Source: Cercospora beticola
Lineage: Eukaryota > Ascomycota > Dothideomycetes > Mycosphaerellales > Mycosphaerellaceae
Assembly (NCBI RefSeq): GCF_033473495.1
Contig: NC_088941.1
Coordinates: 1,364,001-1,428,000 of the forward strand
Direction of reading: 5' to 3'
Length of the DNA: 64,000 nt
In this document: positions 1-10,417 of the stretch, piece after piece
Layout: each line of letters begins with the position of its first letter
How positions within the stretch are numbered: position 1 is the stretch's first letter
The notes under the pieces: model-generated
Told to the model about the DNA's origin: nothing
Seen by the model: only the letters and a program-made list of their open reading frames with translations
The model's database searches: none
Position numbers and translations under genes: made by a program

Positions 1-269
1 AAGGATTCAGGACGAACCAGTAGAGCAAATTATCGGAGAAGCCGTGACGTTGGGCCCTGATGTCAAGTCGAGGGCAAAGTGAAGATGGGATTTGTCTTGG
101 CGCGCGGCAAAAACTTAATCCGATGTTGACGAACGTAAACACTGGAACGCGCGGGCTCGCTACGCGTGGGACAAGCACTTCTTACGGCAGCATTGTCGAC
201 GACACATGCACCCAGCGCATGTCGCATACTAACTCCAGCTGAGTGGCAGTGCGCGATCGATTGCCCATC
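1..269. other. Upstream region of the microtubule-organiser gene
   Basis: No coding unit is recognisable here. The frame of the next gene is closed by a TGA at 240-242, and the only codons before its ATG at 270 are GTG-led, so this stretch is most likely 5' leader and promoter. A short upstream exon cannot be excluded because the window begins here. Confidence 0.4.
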
Positions 270-3200
270 ATGGCGCATCACTACATCAACACGCCGGGCA
301 CTGAACGAGGGAACGAGACGTTTCTCAGTCCCAGCAAGAATGGCCTCGTGGACATGTCGTTCAACCAGCCTTTCCAGTCGCCCAGTAAAGATGCCGGCCA
401 GGATATTCGAAGTCGTATGCGAGGACTTCGCGGTGGACCAGGACCAGTATCTGCGCGAACACCGCGACCTCGAACAGCGTTGGTCGACAAGCGCAATCCG
501 ACGGGCAAGCAGGAATTCACACCGCTCCTCAAGAGCGCGAAACGAAACCAGCTGATGCGACAGAGCATAATGGAGGAGAAGGAGAACACCATAAATGGCG
601 ACTTGAAAACGCCCGCTGGACTGCGTGAAAGCTTCGGCAGCAGAGCAACGCCTGGCTTACCGATCGAAGCGTCGATGCTGGACGATTTCACTGGTAGTTC
701 CGGTGATCGCGAGAATACGCCAGTGGCACCTCAAGCAGTCAGCTCATCCATGTACGACTCGACGCCTATGCCGCACCTGCCCACGAACAGGAATGGAGTG
801 CTCGAGACGGGCAATGTTTTGACTCTACGCGACCAGGAAGCCAAGCTGGACCAGATTCAGAAGGACAACTTTGGTCTGAAGCTGAAGATCCACTACCTCG
901 AAGATGCAATGCGCAAAAGTGGCACCGAATTCCAGCAGCAGACTTTGAAGGAGAATGTCGAGCTCAAGACAAACAAGGCGCAACTGGAAGTAGATTTAAA
1001 GAAGCAGCGTAAGCGGTTACAAGATGCGGAGCAACAATTAGAGGAATACAAGTTACACCTGCGAGAATATCAAGAGAAGGTCAAGAAGCGACATACGAGT
1101 GAACGCGATCAGGAAGAGTATGAGCGTCTGCAAAGGATGGCCGAGGAGTCGCAGAAGATTGCAGATGAACGGGAGCAAGAGTTGGACCGAGTACGCGAGA
1201 AGCTTGACCAAGCGGAGCAGTTACAGAGCGACGAGAGCGAAGTGCAGCGTCTCAAGGATCAGCTACTCGATGCAGAGCAAGAAGTACGTGACAGGGAACG
1301 TGAGCTGGACGAGAAGGACACAAAGCTTGAAGAGTTGCAAGAGAAGCTGCAAGCGGCTGAACAAATGGAAGGCGATGCAGACAAGATCCAACAACTGCGG
1401 GACGATATTGGTGATCTGGAGGCCGACATTCGAGATCGCGAACGACAGCTCGAAGAGAAGGACGACAAGCTGGAGGAATTGCAGCAGCAGGTCAAAGCGC
1501 TTCAACAAGACAATGCGAACGTGGACCATATGCAGCAGGACATCGACGACATGGAGAACGAGCTCAAAGAGAAGGACGAGGAGTTGGACAGAAAGAATGC
1601 TCGGATCGCTGAACTCGAGGAACGCGTCAATAGTTCGTATGATCGCGAGAAATCGACCAAGAAGCTACGTGGCGATGTTGTTGACCTTGAGAACAAGCTT
1701 CGACAAAAGGATCAAGAGCTTGACGAGTTCAGAGATCAAACACGAGCGTTAGAGAAGCGTCTGCAAACAGCGGAATCCAGCCAAACAGCAGAGCTGCGAC
1801 AAAAGGATAATGAGCTGCGCAACATTCAGCGCGAATTGGCTGACAAGGATGGCGAGATCAAAGCCCTGCAGGAACGACTGCAGACAGCGCGAGGCAGTTG
1901 GGACGCCGAGGCAGAGCAGACCGATGCTCGACTGAGAGAAAAAGACCGCATTATTCAAGAGAAGGAAAGCCAACTACGAGACAAGTCGCGGGTGATTGAG
2001 GAGCGCGACGACGAGCTCGTAGATCTCGAGAAGCGCATGCGAGCCGCCGAATCAGCTCGAGATGATGCACTCCGCAAGCAGCGAGGTCGACAGAGCGAGG
2101 TCGACAGCCAAGTCAGCGAGCTTCAAGAACAGCTGCGGATTGCCTCTTCTACCGCCCAGGCTAAGCTTGACGAGAAGGATGGACTCATACAGGCTCGTGA
2201 AAAGGAGGTGCAAACCCTTCAAAGCCGCATTGCGTCTCTTCAGACTGGTGACAGCTCTGAGGTGCGACGAAAAGACGAGCAGATCCGACGCCTAGAGTCT
2301 GATATCAAGTCAAAAGAGCGCGAGATCAAGGACCAGCAGCAGCAGCTTACAAGCCTCAAAGCGCGAGTCGGAGCAATGGAGACCCCATCGAAGAAGGACA
2401 GCCTACTCAAGCAACAGGCTGACCAGATCCGATCTCTCGAGCAGGCTTTGCAAAAGCTAGAGCAGGACAAAGAAGCTGAGCTGGACGAGCTCGACCAACA
2501 TTGTCAAACCATCGAGGATGGCAATAAGGACTTCGAGCAACAACTTGCTTCTCTTCGTAAGCGTACCGAAACTGCCGATCGCGATCAAAGTATGCTTGGC
2601 CATCAGAGCTCTGAGTTGAACGAGAAGAATGAGCAGATCCGTCGGCTGGAGCAGGAACTGGACCAGCTGCGCGACCGACTTCAACAAGTCATCGAGCAGC
2701 GACAGAAAGATGTCCGACAGCTGGAGCGCGAGCTCGAGACCGCCCGTTCAAACAGCAAGGGCGGCGTCGAAGAGGCTGAGCGCCGATTTGCTGCCATCAA
2801 GAAGGAGATGCAAGCCGAGTTTGAAGAGGAGAAGGACGCCCTTGACGCAGAGATCGAGTTAATGGACACGCACTTCGTCGAAGTGGAAGCGGAGAAGGCG
2901 CGTCTCAATGCCCGTATCAAGGATCTCGAGGCTGAAGTCAGTCGTGCTCAGCTTACGAAGGCAGATGGCAGTCCGGCTCGTGAGCGCAACGAGTTGCGTA
3001 CGCAGCTGCGCAAGGTAGAGGCTGAGCGTAACACCCTCGAGACTACCGTGAAGAAGCTGCGCATCGATCTCCAGACCGCTGAGTCTGCAAAGGTCAATTT
3101 ATCTCCCGTCCGAGATCGCGAGAGCTTGAGACAAGAGCTCGCCGTAGCCAATGAAAAGGTTGCCAGACTGGAGCAACAGGTCGAGACGCTGGAGGCAGAG

Positions 3201-4316
3201 CTCCAGTATGCCGAGCAGGAGAAGACACTGGCCGAAGAGCGTGGTGATCTTCATGACCTCCTCAAGAAGTCGAAGATCGAAGCAGAGGAACTGCAAATTG
3301 AGCTTACGAAGCGCGAGAAGGCGGACAAGAGCCAGCAACGTCGCGAAGCTGAGCTTCAGGCACAACTCCAGGACGCACAAGCAGAGATCGACGACTTGCA
3401 AGTTCAAATTGCAGATCTGGAGAACCGCACGCAAGCACAGACGACAAAGGAACGTGAACACCGGAACCAGGCCAAGGAGCTTAAACGCCTGAAGCAGGAA
3501 TTGGAGGAGCTTCAATTGCAACTTCAAGATCGTAACGGGTCATCGTCAGGTCATGCTCGCCGCGAGGCAGAATTGCGCGCTCAGTTGCGAGATGCTCAAG
3601 CAGATGTCGATCGCCTGCAAATGGATGTCCAGGATCGGGACGCTGGACTGCAGACTGCCGCAGCGAAGGAGCGACAACTTCGCGAGCGCCTGCAACGTGC
3701 TCGAGCAGAGGAGACCGTCACCCTACAGGCACAGGGCTTCCAAAGCGAGCTCGAGGACGCTGAAGTAGAAATTCGTGCTCTGCAGTCACAACTGCAAGAC
3801 CGTGCCGCTAAGCTATCCGCCTCAATGAAGCGTGAGGAAGACCTGAAGTTCAAATTGAAGTCAGCGAAAGCCTCTGTCAAGCAATTGCAGCAGCGTTCCG
3901 CCGAGAACTCGCAAGATCTGGTGGCTCGACAACCGGTCGACACTCTTGCCCTGACCAAGCGCCACGAATCCGAACTCAAGGGTCTCGTCAAGCAGATTCA
4001 GTTCCTGCGCTTTTCTCTCAACCGCGAGAATCAGTTCCGGAGCGATCTGATTCATACGAAGAATTACTTTTTGCTTCAGGTACAGATGTACAACGCATGC
4101 AATCGCGAGGATCTGCGACTTTTGGAGGAAATTGGTGTTACACCAGATATGAGTTTCCGGGAGAAGAAGAGAAGTCTGAAGAGTGTGGCCTGCATGGTGC
4201 TGGCGGGCGTGAGGATGAAGAAGGGGGCGGAGAAGTGGAGAGAATGTAGAAAGGTGGAGGAGAGTCTGTTGAGGAAGTTGGAGGGGGTGAGGAAGGGAAG
4301 GCAATTGAAGGGGTAG
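270..4316 (+). CDS. Mto1/ApsB/Pcp1-type gamma-tubulin-complex-anchoring coiled-coil protein
   Basis: Single exon, 1348 aa from the first ATG; the frame also extends to a GTG at 243, which a nuclear gene would not use. Residues about 184-255 (LTLRDQEAKLDQIQKDNFGL...) match the centrosomin N-terminal motif 1 (Cnn_1N) that recruits the gamma-tubulin complex. The middle 950 residues are almost uninterrupted Glu/Gln/Lys/Arg heptads, a very long coiled coil. Residues about 1237-1289 (LVKQIQFLRFSLNRENQFRS... followed by NYFLLQVQMYNACNREDLRL) resemble the Mto2-binding/PACT-like C-terminus that places these proteins at spindle pole bodies, septa or the nuclear envelope. The protein is therefore a likely microtubule-organising-centre scaffold (Mto1 or Pcp1 in fission yeast, ApsB or PcpA in Aspergillus). 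Family membership is well supported; whether it is the Mto1 or the Pcp1 paralogue is not settled. The tail after residue 1290 is basic. Confidence 0.85.
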   Translation: MAHHYINTPGTERGNETFLSPSKNGLVDMSFNQPFQSPSKDAGQDIRSRMRGLRGGPGPVSARTPRPRTALVDKRNPTGKQEFTPLLKSAKRNQLMRQSIMEEKENTINGDLKTPAGLRESFGSRATPGLPIEASMLDDFTGSSGDRENTPVAPQAVSSSMYDSTPMPHLPTNRNGVLETGNVLTLRDQEAKLDQIQKDNFGLKLKIHYLEDAMRKSGTEFQQQTLKENVELKTNKAQLEVDLKKQRKRLQDAEQQLEEYKLHLREYQEKVKKRHTSERDQEEYERLQRMAEESQKIADEREQELDRVREKLDQAEQLQSDESEVQRLKDQLLDAEQEVRDRERELDEKDTKLEELQEKLQAAEQMEGDADKIQQLRDDIGDLEADIRDRERQLEEKDDKLEELQQQVKALQQDNANVDHMQQDIDDMENELKEKDEELDRKNARIAELEERVNSSYDREKSTKKLRGDVVDLENKLRQKDQELDEFRDQTRALEKRLQTAESSQTAELRQKDNELRNIQRELADKDGEIKALQERLQTARGSWDAEAEQTDARLREKDRIIQEKESQLRDKSRVIEERDDELVDLEKRMRAAESARDDALRKQRGRQSEVDSQVSELQEQLRIASSTAQAKLDEKDGLIQAREKEVQTLQSRIASLQTGDSSEVRRKDEQIRRLESDIKSKEREIKDQQQQLTSLKARVGAMETPSKKDSLLKQQADQIRSLEQALQKLEQDKEAELDELDQHCQTIEDGNKDFEQQLASLRKRTETADRDQSMLGHQSSELNEKNEQIRRLEQELDQLRDRLQQVIEQRQKDVRQLERELETARSNSKGGVEEAERRFAAIKKEMQAEFEEEKDALDAEIELMDTHFVEVEAEKARLNARIKDLEAEVSRAQLTKADGSPARERNELRTQLRKVEAERNTLETTVKKLRIDLQTAESAKVNLSPVRDRESLRQELAVANEKVARLEQQVETLEAELQYAEQEKTLAEERGDLHDLLKKSKIEAEELQIELTKREKADKSQQRREAELQAQLQDAQAEIDDLQVQIADLENRTQAQTTKEREHRNQAKELKRLKQELEELQLQLQDRNGSSSGHARREAELRAQLRDAQADVDRLQMDVQDRDAGLQTAAAKERQLRERLQRARAEETVTLQAQGFQSELEDAEVEIRALQSQLQDRAAKLSASMKREEDLKFKLKSAKASVKQLQQRSAENSQDLVARQPVDTLALTKRHESELKGLVKQIQFLRFSLNRENQFRSDLIHTKNYFLLQVQMYNACNREDLRLLEEIGVTPDMSFREKKRSLKSVACMVLAGVRMKKGAEKWRECRKVEESLLRKLEGVRKGRQLKG

Positions 4317-5758
4317 AGGGTGGGATGTGAGATGCTTCTCCTGCTCGGTGGGGAGGTTGTGTTCTGCTTTGACGTTCGCTGGTATTTGAGCGAGGTGTTG
4401 GTGGCTTGTGCTATTCACTTGATAGTATGATGAGATATGACTGCTTTCGTTGATGCTCAGACTTGATCGAATGTTCACAGAGATCCGGATTGCTCGGCAT
4501 TGCTCGCTAACTGATGAAACGTCAAACATCCAAGTGCTGCGCATATGCAGGTGAAGCTTATGCATCCTTCTTGTCGCGAATAAATTGGCTCATATGCAAG
4601 ACCTCGAGCCTCTGCTCCATGTTATGCCTCGGACAATCTTCAATACTGTGGGACAATGCCTCTTTCACTTCCATGATCACTCAACATTGCGATGATGCGC
4701 GGAAAGCGAGGCTCTGTCCAACGTTGCTTGGCGACTACCGTAAGTGGCCTCATGGTTGCAGCGGGCGGAAAAACTCCCCATGTCGAGGTTTTGAACGTTG
4801 ACAACTGTCCATCACGGAGTCCTTGTCCGTTGAGATGATCCCTGGGAAGGGCGATCATCAGCAGTGGACACCAAGCTTTGGGGGACACCACGGAACGGCG
4901 CCTAGGACACGCGATGAGAGGAGCCACAAGCGCGTGCGGCGAGCAAAAGCTGTTCCTGCGTGCAAACAAGGTGCTGATGTTGTCTTTGACTTGCAGCGAC
5001 GGGCCTGAGGCTGGGAAGAATGAGGCCTGTGTTGTTCAGGAGTTGCTGACGCAGGCCGATGGCGCGCTGGTGGTCTCATGTCCCAGGCCCGCTCGCAGCG
5101 GCGATTGGGCGAGTGAGAGTGCGGCCACAAAGGGTCCCGGCGATGCTTGGCGTGATTCCGCTTTGTGTCCCGCATCCGTCTTCGTCTGGTCAGCTCTGTC
5201 TCTCTCGCGCGTTGACTACTGTCCTGTACCCTCCCACGCCGTGCTGTGGTGTCCTTTGCTGCTCTCGCTCCCTCCTTCTGCTTGCGCTCCGCTTGTCTGT
5301 TCTCCTGCGCCTGCATTCGTTCGGTCGCCGTCGCATGCCCCCCGACTCCGCCGCCATATTTTGTTTGAGCAGCACTCTACGCACCCACACGGCCGAGCCA
5401 GGATCAGCCGCCAACACGAACTCGCACCCCCGTCTCTGGCAGAACTGCTGACGCGCAAAGAGTGCCCAACCATACTCCCGACGCCCTTTACTCGGCAGGC
5501 CAGCAGACTCCACCTCCAGCGCTGCCTCTCGCTCCACCGCATATGCTGCTCCACGCGCTGCTCGTGCAATAGTGTGCTCGTCGAATACCTTTGAGGTCTG
5601 CAGGACAGCAGGTCACTTCGACTCTCTAAAGCAGCAGCTTCATCCGCGGTGAAGAAAACAAAGCCCGGCCACCATCAAATTTACCATCGCACACCGATAC
5701 GGCCCGTCCGCGACGCACCACCACCATATATACATCTTATCCGTGTACCACTTCCACC
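4317..5758. other. Intergenic region, CT-rich leader of VTS1
   Basis: No protein family is recognisable. Open frames at 4858-5316 (-) and 4878-5594 (+) overlap each other, are Cys/Arg/Ser-rich and have no domain signature. From about 5160 the plus strand becomes rich in C and T, a common look for fungal promoters and long 5' leaders. A TATATA at 5727-5732 lies only 27 bp before the ATG, too close for an ordinary TATA box. Confidence 0.5.
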
Positions 5759-7749
5759 ATGTCGAACATCATCGGCAACCGCAACAGCACTCCCGAGACC
5801 TCGTCCTCCTCCCTCGGCGGCTCTACCCTTCGCCCACCACGCACTCTCCAGACCGCAGGACACCACCTGCGTGCCTCCGCCGACATGGGCGCCTTCTCCG
5901 CGACATCGCCACTCGCTACCAGAGGCATCCGGCCTGCCTCGGAAGTATATTACAACCAGTTCAACCAGGGCGGCAGCTCCGCCAACCCAGACGAAGTTGC
6001 TGAAAAAGCGGCTCAGCAGTGGATTGCAGATATCGATCAGTATGAGACAACGCTCGAGGAGATGGCTGCTGCCACCCTCGATCAAGACTTCAAGGACGAG
6101 CTGAGTGCTATCGAGCAGTGGTTCCGTGTGCTTAGCGAGCCTGAGCGCACGGCAGCTCTATATGCCTTGCTCCAACAAACTACACAGGTGCAGATCCGCT
6201 TTTTCATCCAGGTCTTGCAGCAGATGGCCAAGAGTCATCCTATGTCCGGCGTCCTGTCGCCTGCCGCATTCAACGAGAAGGATCCAATGTCGTCGAGGAT
6301 GAACGATGCTATGAATAAGCTTAATGTTGAGGGTTCACGCGGATCTTTCGGATTTGGCAGCAAGCCACCTCCTTCGCCAGGCGCTAAGCGCATGTCTGGC
6401 CTTGATCCTAACACGATCAAGTCTATGTTTCCGGATGCTGCGAATGCTATTGAGGACCAGAAGGCAGAATTCCAGAAGACGACGGGCAGTGCCCCAAAGA
6501 GCAACAGGAACAGTGCGGTCGGAGACCGATCTTCTCAGTATATGCCAACCATCTCAGCGCCAGAAGAGGAGAGCAAGAAGAACGGCACATCAGGCATTCC
6601 ATCAGGTCCGTGGAGAAACACAAGTGGCTCGCAAGGCGAGAATCAGCCTCCTATCGGTAGGCCGAAGTCCTCCTCGAGCCAACAGCAGCAGCCACAGCAA
6701 AGTGGTCAGACCCCAATGGGACAGTTTGGAGTGAGCCAAGCGCCACCACCATCCGCAGGTCTGCGTTCTGGTAGGGCGTTCCCCATCTCTGGTGATAACA
6801 ACATTCAGTCTCAGACTGCTAGCCAGCTCGGACACACTGCCGATGGTATGCCAATTCTCTCGCCATATGCCCCTGGCGCAAGCTGGGCGTCCATGACCAA
6901 CACTCCTATGGTTTCCAACTTTAGCCATCAGCAAAGTGCGAACCAAGCCGACATGGTCGCCAACGCCACTGCTATGAAGCTTGCCGCCTTGTCTACTGTC
7001 AACAACCGCCTGCAGCTTGATGATCCGCGCAAGTACCGCCGCGCCAGGTCTTCCGAGGGACAGAATGGACAGATGCCACTGTCGCCTGGTCTCCAAGGGG
7101 GCCAAGTGCCTGCATCGATCATGATGAGCAGCGACATGGGCCAGTCTCTGACTCCACAACAGGCTGCTGCTTTGCAACAACACCAGATCAACACTATCCT
7201 GCAGAACCAGCGCTCGCGCCCATCGTCTCCTGGCATCGCCATTACTGGCCCACACGGAGCCAACGCGGGCATGAACATGGCTGGCTTGCAGAGCAACGGC
7301 TTCCTTGCAGCTTACGATAACGGCATGGGCCAGCTTAACGCCAACATGGCTGGCATGAACCTGGGTAACTTTGCCATGGGCAATTTTGGCAATGAAGGCT
7401 ATCTGTCTGATGCCAGCGAGATCAACCGAGGACGATCTCCGCGAGGTCGACGTGGTAGCTCGAAGCCACCGGAGGATCCCACCGATCTTGCACTGCTGCG
7501 CGACATTCCAAACTGGCTTCGCACACTCCGACTCCACAAGTATACTGATAACCTTAAGGATATGAACTGGCAGGATCTGGTGAAGTTGGATGAGGAGGGT
7601 CTGGAGAAGAAGGGTGTTGCGGCCAAGGGTGCACGCACGAAGCTTCTCAAGGTGTGTAGACCCACATTCGTTTCTGTGCGACATTACTGACATCTTTCTC
7701 TCAGGTCTTTGAACAGGTGCAGCAGGCGCAGCAAGAAGGCCGACTGTAG
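5759..7749 (+). CDS. VTS1: Vts1/Smaug-type SAM-domain RNA-binding protein
   Basis: Two exons, 5759-7651 and 7705-7749, joined across a 53-nt phase-0 intron (GTGTGTAG...TCTCAG); 645 aa. Without splicing the frame would end in a short unrelated tail. Splicing adds [14 protein letters not shown], which continues the final helix of the domain. The C-terminal SAM domain (about residues 575-645: [20 protein letters not shown]..., then [15 protein letters not shown]) carries the basic patch that Smaug/Vts1 proteins use to bind CNGG-loop hairpins in mRNA. Known family members recruit the CCR4-NOT deadenylase and trigger mRNA decay. The N-terminal 250 residues contain a helical region ([20 protein letters not shown]...), followed by a long Gln/Ser/Pro-rich disordered linker with prion-like composition. 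The start lies in a good context (caccATGtcg). A POP2 gene, encoding a CCR4-NOT nuclease, lies 34 kb away; that is probably coincidence. Confidence 0.92.
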
Positions 7750-8819
7750 AACAGTTCGCGTGCAATTCGAGCATCTTGCTGGCGTGCGACGTCACCCTAC
7801 GCGATGAGGCTGAGTCCCATCTACCGGCGCCAACCACTGGTCTAGACGACGAGTGACTGGGCAGTGAAGAAGCGCGATCGAGAGTTCGTCTGCAAGAGTG
7901 ATCCGCCGCATTGGGTCATCGTCAGGTGTGTACGCAGGGGCATTCTGCTGTTAGAGTGCGATTTGGAGTGCCGTGGAGCTCAACTACTTCTAGCGTTGTG
8001 TTACTACGGACTACTAATGATGAGGGAAACGGCAACGGAAAATTTGGAGTCTGCATGGCGCGGTAGAGGAGTTTGCTTCTTTCACGCTTTCTTCGCATGC
8101 GAAACGAGGGATGGAAAAGAAGAAATGTCGGTAATAGGATCTATTCTGCGAGAGACTCGTTGACTCTGGCAGGCACCTCCAAAAGAAATACTGTACTGTA
8201 CGTTCTGCACTTGCATTTGTTCGCCTCTCATGCTGTTTTCCCTCATTTCTTGGGATCGTCTCCGTCCGTCGCGTGGCGTTTCTGCGACGTCTCGCAGCGG
8301 AGACGGTGAGTACTACCAATACCACTGAGTACTTCGCGCTGACTTGAAACTTAGTGTACCTGACACGCCAAGCTTTGCCTGTTTTGCACCTGGCTAAGCG
8401 CCAGGTCCAATCAACGTTCACTAGCGCCACACGCTCGAACTTCAGATCCACTTTCGCATCGCGTGAATTGAACAATGCGAGTGGACGACAATGAAAACCG
8501 TGAATGGTGCTCATTCATTGTCGTTTCCCTCTGCTCTTCCTTTCTGCCTCTCTCTCTTATTGTATGCATCCTTTCATTCTTTCTTTGAGCTGTTCACTAT
8601 TGTCAGCTTTGGCATTGTGAATAGCTCTATTGTGAGGCCATTTTATATTCTTGCATTCGCTCCTTCCACTTCCTTCGTTGAATTGCGTTCAAGTTCACGA
8701 TCACGACCCTTTTTAACGAAGCAGAGCTATCAAGAAAACTGTTTGACACAGAAACGAACGATCATTCGAACGACTGAACGACGACAATTCCAACCACACA
8801 ACCAAAGCCTTTGGTCACA
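7750..8819. other. Intergenic region between VTS1 and the GH16 gene
   Basis: About 1.07 kb with no credible gene. It should hold the VTS1 3' end and the GH16 promoter. The last 300 bp are rich in T and C on the plus strand. No tRNA, repeat or transposon is recognisable. Confidence 0.5.
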
Positions 8820-10001
8820 ATGCTTTCCCACACTCTCTTGTTGGCGCTGGTCGCCACCATCAAAGGCTCGTCGGCTGCAGCGCTTCTCCCGCGACATGCC
8901 AACGACACTCCCTCCTCCAGCACCCCATCCTCTGGACAGCCTTACACACTCATTTCGGAGTACACCAATACCTCTTTCTTCGACCATTTCACGGCCTTCT
9001 CTGGTCCAGACCCTACGAATGGTCACGTGCAATACCAAACTCTCCAATCCGCCGCCGAACAGAATCTCGTTGGTTATATCTACAACGCCACTTCCGGTGA
9101 ACGAACAGCCTACCTTGGAGTTGATTCCAAGAACGTTGCTCCCGAGGGACGCAAAAGTGTCCGCATAACCAGCAAGGAAACTTTCGACGCTGGTAGCATG
9201 GTCGTCATCGATGTGCGACACGCACCGAGCCAATACGGTGCTTGGCCAGCAATTTGGATGTTGGGAACTGGAGAGCAAGACTGGCCTGCGAACGGCGAGA
9301 GTGATATCTTGGAGTACGTCTCCAAGGATGACTTCAACGCTATGACACTGCACACAAGCTCAGGATGTGTCGTGGATAACATCACCACATCTGCTGCTCC
9401 CAGCAACAGCTCAAGCTACGGCGCCAAGAACGAGAAGCAAGCAGGCTCAATGCAACAGCAAGGCCTCCTGACCACTTCCGACTGCAACACCGGCAAAGGC
9501 GCCACAGGCTGCAGCGTCAAAGCCTACAACCAAAACACAATCCCCCTCGTCAGCAAACGCGACTCCAACACCGCAACCTTCTCCACCGCCGGCCCCGACT
9601 TCAACACCCAAGGCGGCAGCGTCTACGTCCACGACTGGCAACCCGACGGAATCACAATCTGGTCTTTCCCACGCAACAACCTCCCAGCCGATCTCCTCGA
9701 CACCAAACCCGATCCTTCAACTTGGACTCAAACTCCTCTCGCCCGCTTCAAAGGCTCCGGATGTAATTTCGATCAAGCTTTTAAGAAAATGCAACTCATC
9801 ATTAATATCACGTTTTGTGGTGACTGGGCGGGCAAAGTTTGGGAGAGTTCGGGAGCGAAGGAGAAGACGGGGTATGAGACTTGTAATGAGTATGTGGAGA
9901 AGAATCCGGAGGTTTTTGAGGATGCGTATTTTGAGATTGGAGGGGTTTGGGTTTATTCGAACAATGGGCAGAGTGCTGGGGAGGGGCCGAGGTATGATTG
10001 A
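8820..10001 (+). CDS. Secreted GH16 family endo-1,3(4)-beta-glucanase-like protein
   Basis: Single exon, 393 aa. The open frame runs back to a TTG at 8811; the first ATG, at 8820, gives a clean signal peptide (MLSHTLLLALVATIKGSSAA) followed by LLPRH. The following domain matches fungal GH16 beta-glucanases of the MLG1 type: SFFDHFTAF, a strand-rich region with YGAWPAIWMLG, the catalytic segment NGESDILEYVS and then MTLHTSSGC. The GH16 consensus is E-x-D-x-x-E, and the nucleophile and acid/base glutamates appear to be E160 and E165, with D162 between them. Position 161 is Ser where Ile is usual. Cysteine pairs and Asn-x-Ser/Thr sites fit a secreted enzyme acting on wall or plant beta-glucans. 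The sequence does not show whether the substrate is the fungus's own wall or exogenous glucan. Confidence 0.88.
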   Translation: MLSHTLLLALVATIKGSSAAALLPRHANDTPSSSTPSSGQPYTLISEYTNTSFFDHFTAFSGPDPTNGHVQYQTLQSAAEQNLVGYIYNATSGERTAYLGVDSKNVAPEGRKSVRITSKETFDAGSMVVIDVRHAPSQYGAWPAIWMLGTGEQDWPANGESDILEYVSKDDFNAMTLHTSSGCVVDNITTSAAPSNSSSYGAKNEKQAGSMQQQGLLTTSDCNTGKGATGCSVKAYNQNTIPLVSKRDSNTATFSTAGPDFNTQGGSVYVHDWQPDGITIWSFPRNNLPADLLDTKPDPSTWTQTPLARFKGSGCNFDQAFKKMQLIINITFCGDWAGKVWESSGAKEKTGYETCNEYVEKNPEVFEDAYFEIGGVWVYSNNGQSAGEGPRYD

Positions 10002-10417
10002 TGAGTTATGAGATGCTTTTTGTTGTGAGAAAGGACGAGCAGGCTTCTCGTTCGGTTTATGAATGATGGCGTTTCTCTATTGAATGAATTGCATGGCATT
10101 GCAATGCATTGTTTGGAGAGAAGTGATACCCGCGTAGCGAGCATTAGCATGAGCGTTGGCATTTAGCGTTGAGAAGAGCATGAAAGTGAGCGATCACAGT
10201 TTTGCATATCAGACATAGCATTGTAGCCTCCTGCATGGCAGCGAATTCTGTTGAGCAATTGAATGAACAATTTCAGGTCAATCGAAGCACGCCTTTTGCA
10301 CTCGTTACAGTTTTCGACTGACTCGAATCAATATGCTTCCAACTAAATTCCAACCCTTCACATTGCTTCGCATCAATGCGATGCTCATTCAAGTCCTTCG
10401 GCTGTCAAATTTTCCAA
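10002..10417. other. Intergenic region, convergent 3' ends
   Basis: The GH16 gene and the HET gene converge here. No gene is visible. A small palindromic run (GCATTGCAATGC, about 10097-10108) is the only structure noticed. Confidence 0.45.

Noticed and set aside
4858..5594. Overlapping open frames on both strands upstream of VTS1, the longest 238 codons
   Set aside because: Composition is Ser/Cys/Arg-rich, there is no domain or intron logic, and the region has the CT-rich character of a leader.
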